NCBI GenBank assembly: GCA_013399695.1
Contig: VXAU01000975.1
Coordinates: 70,365-134,364 of the forward strand
DNA from: Formicarius rufipectus
Taxonomy: Eukaryota; Chordata; Aves; Passeriformes; Formicariidae
DNA length: 64,000 nucleotides
Direction of reading: 5' to 3'
Within the stretch, counting starts at the first letter, position 1. Each line of letters begins with the position of its first letter. Below, piece by piece: positions 21,767-35,400 of the stretch. The notes below the pieces were generated by a model, which saw only the letters and a list, made by a program, of their open reading frames with translations, had not been told where the DNA came from and did not search any database. A program made the position numbers and the translations under genes.

Positions 21767-24700
21767 AAAAACTCACAAACGACCTGAGGGGGTCCTGGGG
21801 ATGGGGGGTGAGGGAAGAAGGAATTGAGCGCCTGGATGGGGATCAGGGTCTTGCTGTGGGTCTGCCCTGGTGGTCACCCTGAGGGTTGCTTGGGTCGACT
21901 GTGGCTTTTCATGCATCAGTTTGGGCTTTGCACAGTGGGGAACACCACACATCCCTCCCAGAAGAAAAGCAGTAAAGACTGACAGGTGAAACAGCAGCAG
22001 AGTACAAAAAAGTTATAATTTTGTGAGTGAGACACTCGTTTTCTTTCAGCACTTGTCTGTGCCCTATGCTCTCACTTGGATATACCATTAAACCTTTTGC
22101 ATAAAAGCACTTAGAAATGGTGGCTTCACTTTTACTTTTGGTGCCCAGTCCTAGATGGCACCAATGCCACATCTCCCAGCTCTGCTCATGAGGCCAGGAG
22201 TCACTTGGAGGGCTGGGAACCATTTCCTTCAGTGGCCAACATGTCAAATTAAAACAGCACAGTACTGGAATCCATGCAAGGGCATGAGCTTGGGCCAGAG
22301 GCTTGCCGTGGTGCAACTTTCTCTTTGCTCAGTCCTGGGATGAGGGCTCCCAGCTTTCCCATTATCAGAGGGAGGATTTGGTTTCAAACCAGTCCAGCTT
22401 CTTTGCAGGTGGATGTGAATATAGCAAAGGGAATCCTTTGATTAATCAAAGGGGAAGGCTGGGGTAAATTCTTGCCCTGATGGGGTTATTCCTGCCTGAG
22501 TGTAGCAGTATGTTAAAGAAAAGTACCACAGAACTGGTGTCTTTGTGATTACTGGCTTCTTTTCCCTGTGGGAATGGGCCAAGCTGCACTAAATACTAGG
22601 CCTTTTTAATTTTACAAAGCTCAGATGTTCAACTCTACACCACATGACTGGAACTGAAAATGCAAACACTCTCCACTGCGTTGTTGGGTGAGGAAAATAC
22701 TCAGGTTCAATATGCATCTCCATCAGATGGAGAACATTGCAGCAAATATCCTGACCTGAAAAGGTCACTGTTTTTTCTACCATGGATCTTTCTATTGCTC
22801 TCACCCTGAGAGCTGCCACATCTCCTGTGTTTCTCCTTCTGTCCCTTCTGTCCCTTTCAGACAAGGGAAAGAGAGGCATGGAGAGGCTGTAATCTGCTCA
22901 AAGCCATGAAGTCTGTCTCTGAGCTCCTGAAGCCCAGCTTTATCCCAATCCACTCAGTTGCAGATGCTTTTAAACATCCAGCAAGCCTTTCCCTGTATGT
23001 GCCAGGAAGGTGTCCTCCTCCTGCCAGCCAGGGGCTGTCAGGAGTTTTGGCTGAAGCATTGGCATGGGAAGGATCATGCAGGGTCAGGCTGAAAATGTGA
23101 TCCTGGGCCTGAATCTCTCAGAATCCACAGAGGATGCTGAAGAAAAGCTAAGAAAATAGTGAGTTCCCTACACTTTTCCAGCAGATTTCTTGCCTCTGCA
23201 TGATGATTAGCTCAGATTTTGCCCTGGGCAAGACCTTATCCCCTCCTTGAAATCATGATCTCATTCTCACTGCTTCCCTTCTTTCTGTAGATATTTAATT
23301 TTATTGGGACCTTCCTTCTTGTTCTGAGTCCCCTCTGTTCCTGTTGGGGTCTTTTAAGCTTTGCGTAGAGCCTTTAGGAAATCCAAGTTCTTTCTTCTCC
23401 AGAGTGTGAGTGTAGCTTTTTGAAAGGTGTCTTTTTGCTATTCTATTCTATTCTATTCTAGTCTAGTCTAGTCTAGTCTAGTCTAGTCTAGTCTAGCGTA
23501 GTCTAGTCTAGTCTAGTCTAGTCTAGTGTAGTCTAGTCTAGTCTAGTCAAATCTTTCCCCCATGCTGGTAAGCCACTCTCACTTTCTTGGCCTAAAGGAA
23601 GGAAGGAATAGAGGGAAAAATCTTCAACTTCACTTCTGCTTGTTAATGAAGATATTAAATACCACTGGTCACACTATGGACCCCTGAGACATTCAGTGGC
23701 AAACCTTTTTTTTATGGCTTTGGCAATCCCTTAATGAGCTACATGCTGTTCAGGCTGCCACACCCTCCTAGCAACAGATTGAGGAGAGCCCAAACCAGAA
23801 ACTGATGCCACATTTAAGCCCTGGAGAAAAGTGGTTAGTCTAAAAGCAACCTGTCAACACAGACCAAGAAGTATCAGTTGAACATCAGCCACTGAGTTTT
23901 TAGGGTTTCAGGACACCACTTGGACTTTATTTCATATATATGCAAGAAAGTATTTGCATATACATTTGCTCTATATCCTTATAGCCTGTTCTTCCCCAGT
24001 GCATTGCCTTGCTTATGGCATGGCACAGCCTCATACACCAGGGATGCTTTCTTCAAATCATTTCCACAGCCTTTTCTGGGCTGTCCCTAGGAGAGAGCAA
24101 ACTATTTTCCAGCTGTGGTCTCTCCCACGTGGAGCTGGATAGTCCCGTAATTGTTGGCTCTCAGTCATGTAATTTCCATGTCAGCCCTTGCCAGCCCAAG
24201 TCCCATGGAACAGCCTTGTTCTTGTCTCCATCATCAGTCTGTTGGGTGCATTGCTTTTACTCATTATTTTGCAGCTTGTGGTGAATTTAATCAGAATGAA
24301 GTGATGACCAAGGGCAACTTCATCTCCTGATGGTGTAGGCATGGTACTAACCACCATCTTCAGCCACGGGTTACTCACCAGACACCCAAATGCAGCCCTG
24401 TCTGATGTGGGATGGGCACTGCTTTCTAGTACACAGTGGCTTGGGGAGCAAGCAGAGACAAACATTTCACCAGCCTAAAAGCTTTGGGATGTTCAGAAGC
24501 AGTACAGCTTTCACCCCAGCCTTGGAAGCCAGCAAGGTGCTTTATGACACTGGGGACATCAGCAAACAGCTTAAAAACTGACACTCAATCCTGTACCCTT
24601 AGTGTCATCCCAGAACAGAAGTGGCAAAATTTGCATTGGGTCCACAGGGTGAGGATGAACTGGGGTTCTGAGGGGTTCCCTCTTTGGTATTTTAGGGGTG

Positions 24701-27700
24701 AAATCTTCCTCTCCCCCTGGGTAACATCCTTCAGGTAAAGGGCAAATGCTCATTAGCTTTCTTTTCAGCTCCCTGGCTTAGTGTAGGTTTTCGCTGCAGT
24801 GAAACTTTTGTTCCCAAAGAAGCACTTTCCATCAAATGTTTAGGAAAATAACCATAGTAAAGATCCTCTATCTTCAAGAAGGGTGCAGAAAGAAAAAGAG
24901 ATGTTTACATACCAAAATTCTCCCATGGCCAGGAAGTGGAGCTGGTTTAGGTAAAAGCAACAGCTCTAGAGATGCCTGGATTAGATTTGTCCTTGCAGAT
25001 GTACTCCTGGTCCTGTGTGAGCAGCAGGCTGAGACCATGGGTAGACCAGACCACATGTGCTTAGTGTGCCTGAGAATCCCATCTCCCACTGTGGCTTTCA
25101 CAAGAGGTTCCACAGGGGCCAGCATGAGATGAATTGCCCAGGGCCCCTCACTCTGGCAGGCAGTTGGCTTAAGCCATGCAGAGCATGAAGGATCCCTCAA
25201 GGACCTGCCTGATCCTGCTCACAGGGTGAGTGTCCAGCTCCCTGTCACAACAACAGCAACCAAGAGTGGTTTCCCTTCTAGCTGATAGCCTTCAAGAAAT
25301 GAGCCTCTTCATCTCTCTGCTGTTGCAGGCAGCTCCAGCTGAACCTGGGTCTAAGTGGGAGAAATCCCAACTGAGACCCAGTTACTTCCTGGCTTCTACC
25401 TTTACCTGACAAGAGCTTAGCTCACTGACTTCTTTCAAAGCAGACAGCACCCTTTTATTCCCCCCTTTTTTTTGTATTTCTACTGTCCCCCAGCCTGCTC
25501 TCATGATTCCACAGAGGGACCTTTCCTTCCCTCACCTGAACTTTGCTTACCGCTTTCTGCTCAGTTTGTTCCTCCATCAGGGGAAACCACCTCAAAAATT
25601 CCCTGGGTCTCCTCATGAGGACTGATCCTGATACAACAGGGCCTGATAAGCTCAGCGCTACCCAGGGGATTCTCGATGACCAGTTACCCCACAGACCCAG
25701 TGCAAATCTGGCAGTGGTCCCTGGGACTCAGTCTGAGCCACAGGCTCAGCAGATGGAGCTCCTTCCCAAGGATGTGGGCACAGTACACTCGGCGTGCATT
25801 GGGAAGCTGTGGCCACTAGCAGCTTGCAGCAGCACAGGGACACTGTGTGCAGGCTCAGGAGACACAGAGAGCTCTGAAATAAGGGGAAAGTTGATTCTGC
25901 AATGTGTTTTTTTGCTGTATTTGGAAAGGGGAGTTTGTTCATACAAGAGGACTGAAGACACTGCCTGGTCCTATGGCAAGTTGGAATGAAAGACCTGTGC
26001 AATGAACTCTATTTTTTCCCTAGTACTGAGGAACTGGAATTCTCTGGTAATGGCAAAACCCCAGGTAATATTTCTGCTCTAGACCTGAGCTGGATTTGCA
26101 AGGCTCCAGGGGGCTTATGGCTCTCCCAGGCTTGCACACAGTAATCAGCTTTGCAGCAGCACTCTGACCAGGCAGAAGCCAGCATAGTCTGAGCAGCCAC
26201 CTTCATGCTGAGGTGAGTTAAATCCCCTCCAGGCATCAGGAGCCATGGGAAAAAGGGCAGAGCCCCCTAGATCAGGATGGTTTCCAGATATAAGCCTGTT
26301 CAGAGCAGTCTGGTGGGTGTGAGCTGGTGCAGGTCTCTCCATGTCACTGGTGCATCCCTGAAGGATACAGCCACAGGAGTCCCAACAGGCCAGACTCTGC
26401 TGCTGATTCAGGATTAATATGACCCAAACTGCTGTTTCAACCCAAGGATCTGGGTGAGATCCCCATGGGCCAGAGGCAGTGAGGCTAGTCATCACCCTTG
26501 CCCTTGCTGGAGCTGTCAGGAATTGCTAAAAGGCCCAGAGCTGGGATGTGGGTTCACTCAGCACCGTGGCTTGTATCATCCCTTCAGGACAGAAGTGAGC
26601 TGTGTTTCCAGGTGGAGCCACTGCACCACTCCAAGAGAGGGACTCTGTGTCTGTCCCCTTCATCTCCTTGTGTTGCTCCAGGTGCTCTGTGTCCTTAGTA
26701 GTGTCACCTCTCTCCATCCATCCCCCAGACATTTCTAACTCATGTTAAGCCTTGTTGGCTTTGTAGCTAATCTGTGGCAGCTCATGAGATAACCTTGGCT
26801 CTCCCTCCTTGGCTGCAGCAACAGCAGATGCCTCTTTTCTCACGTCATCTATATGCACAGAAAAATGGTGAGCAAACCTCCCCCATGCCCCTTTCAGCAA
26901 TAAATATCCCATATGACATCCACGTTTGCCAGGCTGCTGTGGGAAATGAGAGCTGATGGGAGCTGCTTTCTACTTTGCGTGTGTTTTCAGTTAAAAAGGT
27001 CCATTTTAAAACACCTTGAAAGGGCTTTGTAAATGATTAATCTGCTCCTGTAGAGTTTGGCAGGGCAATAGTTTGTTTATGACCTATGGTGTTTAGCTAC
27101 CTATGGTGCTTTCTGCTAGGACATGTTGTATACACACTCCCTGTGAGCACCTGATAGTGATGGCTAAGTGTTTGATAACCTATAATAAAAAGAATTTCAA
27201 TATAGAAAACTATCCCTTCATTTAAAGAAAGAATTGACCCCTGATGTGTTCTTTGATGAGTGATGCTCTCCCTGCACCAGCAGGCAGCTAAATGTCTTGG
27301 ATAGGTGAAAATGTGAGGATTCAGCAATCACATAGCTGGAACCTGAACTGAGAACTGACAAACCTGTGCTTCATATGCCAAGAGGCTGAGGGGTTACTTG
27401 GGATAGATTTGGATTTAGGGGAAGAGGACTCTGAGGGAAGGTGCACTGAGTGGTTTAGGTGTGTAGCTGCCTTTTGAGCTGGCTGAAGTGCTTCATCTCT
27501 TGAAACTCTTGAAGCTCCTGTTTAACTAGAAGACAGTCTAAAGTCCTGTCTCACTTTCTCCATGTCAAGGTACTGGATATGTCAATGTTTAATCTGTGCA
27601 TGCTCAGATCCTTGAGGTGAGGAATCCCAGCTTCTTTCAGCCTGAGAGACAAACAGGGACAGATCCATAGCAGATCAGCACCTGATAAAGCAGCTCGGAC

Positions 27701-30317
27701 ACAACAGTGCCTGTATCCCTGGGACATCTGGCTTTCAGGGTACTGTGGAAGCGTTTGTGCCATCCTTGCTTGGAAGCACTTGTGCTCTCTGTGGGTTAAT
27801 AAAGTACTCACTGGAACAGAGAGGCTTTGCAAGGACCAGTTAAATATTCACAAATAAGAGATGCTGGGTTGCTGGAACCCCATGGATGGAGCAAGGATAG
27901 GGCTGAATCTGGGCTCTGGGTCACCCCTGTACACCCCATGTCAAGAGACATTCTCATCAGGCTGCCAGCTAGGCCAGAAGATGTTTAGTGCTTCATGAGA
28001 TATGAGTCCTGAAGGATGGAAGTGCAGCTTCAGAAATCACATTAGCCTGGTGGGACCTATCCTGGGAATCCCACTTTCACCCTGTGCTGCATCCAGATGT
28101 GCCAGTGCCTGCACTCCCTTCTGAACACCCACATCTCAACCTCTCCTCTGAGACTGGCAGGGCTGGGATATCAATTTGGTGTCCCATCACATTACAGGAA
28201 TGAGGAAAACCCCAAAGGCCCCAGGGACAGGACAGCTAGGCTCAGAAGTCCTGGCTCCTTTACATAACCTTTTTCTGCTGATCTTCTCCTCCTAGGGAAA
28301 TCAAGAGATTTAAAGGAACTATTGGGGAGTGAAATCACTCCATCAAAAGCATAGAAACTTTTCTCACATCCTTTAATATTGTAAGGATTTTTGAGTCATG
28401 AATGTGCCTGTGTTTTGAGGGGGGTTTATGTGTTATTTAGTATTTTTTAAAAAATAATAATTAAAAAGGGGAAAAGGGATAACTTATCTTTCCATTCCCT
28501 TTCTTTTTCACTCTGGAAAATAATGGAGCTCATTTAAAGGAGATCTCTATCTCCAGGCTGGCTGGAAGGGAGAAAGGAGGAAGGAAGAAGAGGAGGAAAG
28601 CTCTAAGGATCAATAATGGAGGACTGACCCAGCACATAAAAACACCTTCAAAGGGGAAAGGTTGTTTTGCCAAAACACAAGGGTTTCACTGGAAACCACC
28701 TGAGCAGGATTCAAAGATGTGTCAGGAGCCAGGCCAGCACAGGGGAGGCTGCCAGGTCTGGGCACTCTGGGGCTGTCAGGGTGCCCCAACCACATGTAAC
28801 CCAACCTGCTCCTAAAACCCACCCCTGTCCTAGATCACCATCTCTTCAGGGCATTGCTCAGCCTTTTCTCACCTCCCTCCCCCAGTCAGAGCTTGCTTGG
28901 GAACACTTTTATCCATTCCAGCTCTTTTCCTCGGCAAGGCCTCACTCACCCCAGGAATGCATTACAAAAACTAGCCAGGCAGATAATTTGGGTGGCTGGG
29001 GATCTGCTGTGATTGATCCCAAACACGGTGACCTCTGACATTTTTAATGGCTCCCTGGGTGCCTTATCATCTCTGTATACTTAGATACTGATGTCATGGT
29101 GACTTGGGTAAATACACCCAGCACGTATTGCTGGGCACAGCTGAGATAAGCAAGATGCCTCTTTTTCCCCCTCTCATAGAGGCTGCTCCTGCAAATTTGC
29201 ATCCTGTCAGATCACACAGACCCCAGGATGGCACCAGGGGAGCCGTGAGTCCAACTGCACAGTGTGTGTTTCCTCGAGCCACTAGCCTCAGTTTCCCCTG
29301 CCTGTGTTTTTGTTGGCCAATAAGGTTCAGCTGTGCAGCACCATTTGGCTTGCTGATGCTTGATACAGCTGGAGCATGGGTCACCTCCTGTGCATTTCTC
29401 AGCAAAAAACGGTTTTAATGTAGACCTGGTCTTGTAACAACTTCAATTTAACCTATCCTCAAACTCTGTACCAAAATATCTTCCATCCCCAGTGCACTGT
29501 AGTGTCTTGCCTGGCATAAGCCCAGGAGCTACAGAATTATAATAAATTAGGACAACCGAACTACACTAAAAAACAGAGATACAGATGCAGAGAAACATTC
29601 CCTTTTGCCCCTGCTAGGGCAACAGGTGTTGTCCTGGGGTCATGGCTCTAGGACAGGCAGAAGGGCAGCAGAAGGGCCCTGCCCAGCTGCCTGCCCCAGA
29701 GAAACACATCTCCATGTCCTTGTGCAGCTCAGGGAAGGTGCAAAGTGCAGAGAGATAAAACATCACTTGTCAGCTTCATCCCCGGGGGGGTGGTGGGGAA
29801 CAGCAGGTGCAGGCTGGAGATGTCAGTGCAGCATTTCTCTACCTGTGAGAAGTTGTAGATAGGAAGGGAAATCCAGCTGGGCCTATAGTTAAGGCAGAAA
29901 CAGATCAGCTTGAGAAGTCCAGTTTATACTCTCACGTACCAGCCCCTTCCCCTGGCCCTGTTCTCCTCCAGGCTGTGGTCTGACTTTCATCTCTTCATCC
30001 TTGCTCTGCGGAATCTAGTCAAGCTACAGCCAAGAGAAGGTCATGGGAATCCTGGCACAGATCCACTCCAAAAAAAGCTCAACCCAGCTGCCAGCAAACA
30101 GGCTGCCACTGGAGAGCAAAGTGATCCAGAGACACAGGGGAGGGAGGCTGGGCTGCAGACAGAGCAGACAAGCTGCAGCCCTCAGCAAGATTTAATTGGT
30201 TTTTTTGGTGTTTATAACTCTCTGTTTCATGAAATAACACTGCAGATGTGAGCGACCAAGTCTGGAAAGGAGACTGTGAGCACCTGCATGAAGCATCCTG
30301 GGTTTTCTGTCCACCAG
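21767..30317. other. Region without recognised protein-coding gene
   Basis: This 8.5-kb stretch between the lectin gene and the plus-strand MYORG copy has only short, non-conserved-looking open frames. It holds one pentanucleotide microsatellite (23438-23548). It may be an intron of the MYORG copy, because that coding exon is preceded by a good acceptor at 30316-30317, or it may be intergenic. Confidence 0.5.
23438..23548. repeat. Pentanucleotide microsatellite (TTCTA)n to (GTCTA)n
   Basis: A few TTCTA units are followed by about 18 GTCTA units with two single-base interruptions (GCGTA and GTGTA variants). The phase is kept throughout, so the second motif arose from the first by one base change and then expanded. 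Confidence 0.95.
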
Positions 30318-32457
30318 CTTGAGTGAAAGAATTCAGAAGCGAAGTTTCTGCAAAGCAGTCATGGAGAGTCAGGTTACTCACCGCCAGGGAAAACATGGAA
30401 ATGCTCCAAAGAAGGATGCCAAAGAAAGGCAATTGTTTGAAAATGTGACAGGGGTGAAGCAGAAGCCCTCAAAGGAGCTGCGGCCCATGCTCGGGGCCAT
30501 CTTGCTGGGCCTCATGCTGTTCATCGCCGCGGTGGTGGCCTGGTGCTACTACACGGTGTCGCTGCGCAAGGCAGAGCGGCTGAAGACGGAGCTGATGGAC
30601 CTGCGGGCGGATGGCTTCGTCATCAGGAACCAGCACGGCGAGGTGGTGTTCCGGCTGGCCTTCCGCTCGGGCAGCCTGGACCTGGAGTCGTGCTCCAAGG
30701 AGGGCGAGATCCTCAGCTGCTCGCGCTCCAGCCGGGGCCCACTCAACTTCTTCATCCAGACGGTGAAGCCCAAGGACACGGTGATGTGCTACCGCGTGCG
30801 CTGGGAGGAGCTGGCGGCCGGCCCGGCCGTGGAGCACACCATGTTCTGGGAGGACGCCCACTGGTACGGGGGCTCCGAGATGAGCACCCAGCACTGGCCC
30901 ATCCGCCTGGCCGGCTACCAGGAGCCCGTGCCCTACGTCACCAGCGACGTCTACTCCTTCCGCGACAGCTTCGGCGGCATCCTGGAGCGCTACTGGCTCT
31001 CCTCCAAGGCGGCGGCCATCAAGATCAACGACTCCGTGCCCTTCCACCTGGGCTTCAACGCCACCCAGCGCGCCCTCTTCTTCCAGGCCCGCTACAAGGA
31101 CTCTCCCTACAAGCCCCCGCCGGGGCAGCCGCCCTTCCCCGAGCTCAGCTACAGTGTCTGTGTCGGCTCCGACGTCACCTCCATCCACAAGTACATGGTG
31201 CGCAGGTACTTCAACAAGCCCTCCAAGATCCCTGCCGAGAACGCCTTCCGATACCCCATATGGTCCACCTGGGCCCTCTACAAGAATGATATCGACCAGG
31301 ATAAACTCTTGCGGTTTGCCGAAAAGATCAAGAAGTACCATTTTAACTGCAGCCACATTGAGATTGATGACATGTACACCCAGGCCTATGGGGACTTTGA
31401 CTTTGACCCTGTCAAGTTCCCCAATGTGACAGAGATGTTTGCAAAACTGAGGGAAGATGGGTTTAAGGTCACTCTGTGGACTCACCCTTTCATAAACTAC
31501 AACTCCTCCAATTTTGGTGTGGGGATTGAGCGTCAGTTGTTCATCAAGGAGCCTTCGGGACGGCTGCCGGCCATGGTGGAGTGGTGGAACGGCATCGGGG
31601 CCATCCTGGACTTCACCAACCCAGCAGCCCGCGACTGGTTCCAGAGCCACCTGCGCCAGCTCCGGCACAAGTACGGCATCTCGTCCTTCAAGTTTGATGC
31701 GGGTGAGACCAGCTACCTGCCCAAGCAGTTCAGCACCTTCCGCCCGCTCTCTGACCCCAGCATCTGGTCGCGGCGCTACACGGAGATGGCCATCCCCTTC
31801 TACGAGCTGGCCGAGGTGCGTGTGGGCTACCAGTCCCAAAACATCTCCTGCTTCTTCCGCATCATTGACCGCGACTCTGTCTGGGGCTACGAGCTTGGCC
31901 TCAAGTCCCTCATCCCCACGGTGCTCACCATCAGCATGCTGGGTTACCCCTTCATATCTGCTGATATGATTGGAGGGAATTTTTTCCCCAACAAGACAAG
32001 TGGGGCTGTGGAGATCCCTGACCGGGAGCTGTACGTGCGGTGGCTGGAGCTGTCGGCCTTCATGCCCTCCATGCAGTTCTCCATCCCGCCCTGGCTCTAT
32101 GACAAGGAGGTGGTGGAGATTGCCCAGAAGTTCACGGAGCTCCACGAGTCGCTGGTGGCCCCTCTGCTCCTGGAACTGGCTGGGGAGGTCACGGACACGG
32201 GCGACCCCATCATCCGTCCCATCTGGTGGATCTCGCCCCGCGATGAGGCCACGCACAGGATCGACTCGCAGTTCCTCATTGGGGACACCCTCATGGTGGC
32301 ACCTGTGCTGGAGATGGGCAAGCAGGAGCGTGACGTCTACTTGCCAGCGGGCAAGTGGCGCAGCTACAAGGGGGAGCTGTTTGAGAAGACCCCGGTGCTG
32401 CTCACTGACTACCCCGTTGACCTGGACGAAGTGGCCTATTTCCTCTGGGTATCTTAA
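30318..32457 (+). CDS. MYORG: MYORG paralogue (copy A), GH31 glycosidase, complete
   Basis: This exon follows acceptor TCCACCAG (AG at 30316-30317). The first good ATG is at 30361 (G at -3 and +4), giving 698 aa; human MYORG has 714. MYORG is a type II membrane glycosidase of the ER/Golgi, reported as an alpha-galactosidase and linked in human to brain calcification. A membrane anchor covers about residues 43-64 (GAILLGLMLFIAAVVAWCYY). The GH31 catalytic domain follows, with the nucleophile Asp446 in FKFDAGE and the acid/base Asp503 in IDRDSVWG, both intact. The reading frame is unbroken to TAA. The first 31 residues differ from canonical MYORG: the usual start position is AAA instead of ATG, and translation would begin upstream in a Lys-rich stretch. 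Ser replaces a conserved Arg before VCVGSD. From codon 32 to the stop it is nearly identical to the inverted copy at 39.5-41.2 kb. Confidence 0.92.
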
Positions 32458-35400
32458 CATGGTCCCCATCAGCAGTGCAATAGACACAGGGGTAAATTAA
32501 CCAACAGCTTTAGTGACCTGTCTTTTTACTGTTTTTTTAAGTAGAAATCCTTCATCATGAAATTTGAAGAAAACACTGAGGCCTCTGTTTTGTGTGGAAA
32601 GTGGTGGACAGTAACTTACTAAAATGTATTGGATGGGTGTCTTTGTTATTGCAGTGTGATAAGTGCAATGTATAGAAACACAGCCTCTGCTCATAATCAT
32701 TTCGCACCAAGAAATGCTTTGCAAGCTTCTTGTCTATAAAGGAAATTACATGGACTCCTTTCTTACCCAGTTCCACAGCTGATCCCCTGAGGTATTTAAA
32801 ATTTCATGTGCTTAGTGAAGGAGGCAGCTGCAGCAAAGTTCTTTTTTCTCTTTTTTTTTTTATAACAAAAAGCAGTCTGTGGTGATCCTGAAGAGGAAAG
32901 CACCCAATCTGCAGCCTGCACAACAGATGGAGGCTGAGACAGGAGTGAAGAGGATTTTACACATCCCATGGCCTGAGCTGTCTGAGGAGAGAAGAAAGCT
33001 ACAGCACTTGCTAGTACTGTAGCAACTGTTTCCCCCCTTTCATAAATTATTGAGAACCATGTCCATGGTGTGGGCTCAGGTAAGTCTGTAGAATGGGGTG
33101 AAATCTCATGGCAATCAAAATTAAAACACAGTACCACGTCATGCACGGGTTTAGACTTATGAGGATCCATGTGTGTTTTGGGGCCATGTTTAGAGCCAAA
33201 GGTTGCAGTCTGTCAGGTTTCTGGGAAGAACTTGTCCTCCTCAGGTAGTTCAGACAGTTAGCACACCAGCTTGAGTGCCCTGCTGCCTCAATTCCCCTTT
33301 GGGAAAAGGGAGAATTCCCATGGGAAAATATTGTCCCATCCCTGTCCATGAGCTGGCATCCTGCCCACAGAGGTGACTTCCCCTGAGTGAAGGTGTCTCA
33401 GCAGCTCCAGAAGGCTTGTGGTGGGCAGGCTCTCCACTCTTGATCCAACCTTCCCTGCTCTTTTCAAGCAAACAGAAGTTTAAAAATGACATGTTTGGAC
33501 AGTTTTGGAGAGTCCAGGGGGCTCTGGGCTACAATGAGCCTTCCCAAAGCAAGGGACAGATCCCTTTGTTGACCCCAGCACACTGGGAGGTAAAGCTGTG
33601 TGTGGCCCCAAGGTAGGAGAAAGCTCCTTTCTGTAGGGGTTTGCCCCAGAGCTGATCCTTACAAAAGGTAAACAGAGGTTGGAGAACATCACTCTCACTC
33701 CAGAGCTGGTGGGGTGCCCAGGTGAAGCAGCCCCAAAACCAGCTCAGACCTCTGTTACTGATAGGACTGTGCATGGGCACAGTGGCACAAGGGCAGTGCC
33801 AAGCTGGATGAGCCAGAACATCACCTAAATGTCCATGAAAGCAGGTCGAGCTGCAGTAATGCTATTGCTGGTGTGGCCATGGGGAGGGAAAACCCTGCTT
33901 TAATCCAGGGGTGTGAAAGGGAAGGCAATGCTCAGTCTGGCAATTGTATTTGGGGTTAACAGGATATCCCTGCATCCTTACCACGGGCTTTCTTCTACTC
34001 CAGGATAGTAGTCTCCAAGGATGCATCTTCCCTGAGGTGTTTCTGAATGCTTTCTCAGTTGCTGCTTTGAAGCCCCAAGGGTTCCCTGACATGTGAGCTT
34101 GGGGTAACCACAGTCCTAGAAGGGCTCAGCAAAATTCTTCTGGCTGTTGCTCCTGCACAAAAAAAAAAAAAAATCTTTCCGCAAAGCTGACACCCTGGGT
34201 GCTGAGGAGAGGTGGGAGAGCCAGAATCCAGCCCTCTCACATGGCACCTCTGCCTGTGTAATCAGGGTGCTCTGTATGCACACACAGCTCTGCCATCCAC
34301 CCGCATCACAGACTGGGTGGGAAAAAATAGGCATCTCTGAGACTTTCTGAAAACTTTGAGGATGACATGAGATGCCTGGTCCCACGGCTGCAAAAATGCC
34401 TCCCTCATCTCTTTCCAGTCTTTCCCCCAGTACCCTTCCCTGCTGCCCAGCCAAGCAGCTGTGGGGGACTAGTGCTGGAGGCACCCTGTGGGCAGGTGAC
34501 ACACAGTCTCCTCTCCACACCCTCCGGCATCACCAGGGCCGTGTGCTGACAGAGGGACATCTTGTTTGCCTTGCTGAGCTTCAGGCCTAGTTGATTTTTT
34601 GCATGCCCAGTGTTGAGCAAGAGCTCTTTGCTGGAGGTGGTGGTGACATAGAACTCTGCCCCAGCACATTGCTTGCCCTAGCTTGCCTATATTTTGGCAA
34701 GGGGCGGTTTATTGCCCGTAATCTTTGATGATCATTGAGCTTAAAACCACCCAGCCCTACTGGTGAAATAATAAAATAAATAAAAATCTCTGTTTTTCTC
34801 TACTTGGCCTCTGGGATTTTGCATCAGCCCAGACCACCTTTTATGGCTCTCCCAGCACGAGGGATCTGCAGGCTGGCAGCTCTGGATGAGCTGAGATTGA
34901 GGAGGTTGTTTTTTTCCTGAGGCTGCCAGTCTTGCCATGTGCACAAAGGGTCTCTGCTGCTGTCAGCCTGTCCTTTCCCCATGGTCCTCCCCAGCCTTGG
35001 CCTGCCAGACTGTTGTTTTTTTTCCTTGCTTTTAATAAAAGCTGTTATTTTGAGTAGCAGGGACTTGCTTGTAGCTGGGATCTCATGGCTCAGCACCCAC
35101 AGCTCTGCTGTCACCCTTAGGCACTTCCTTGAGATCCAGTTATGGATTGGGATTTTGCTGTAGCCCTAGTGGGGTTGGGACTTTGCTATTGCAATATACA
35201 GCCATGGATGCATTTCCAAGCACTGCCATTTGGCTGGGACCCGGCACAGAGCTGCCTCCATTGCTGTCCCCATGTCCCCAGCAAGCCTCAGACACCCTCT
35301 CTACACACAGCAACAGCTTTTGGGAAGATGCAAACCAAACCCAAACCTCAAGCACAGATTCCAAGGAAGACCTCTGCATTTTTAAGGATCTGCTGCAAGG

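Noticed and set aside
30319..30321. Start of copy A at 30319
   Set aside because: The triplet is TTG and lies one base after the exon start. The ATG at 30361 has a good context and is preferred.
30440..30455. Splice acceptor at TGTGACAG just before the homogenised block of copy A
   Set aside because: There is no polypyrimidine tract, and the sequence upstream still aligns with copy B coding sequence (ENxT), so it is coding and not an intron boundary.
30469..32487. A 672-codon open frame antisense to MYORG copy A, plus other long frames on both strands of both copies
   Set aside because: These are shadows of the GC-rich MYORG coding sequence. They show low-complexity Arg/Gly/Ala/Pro composition and no known domain, while the sense frame is a clear GH31 protein.
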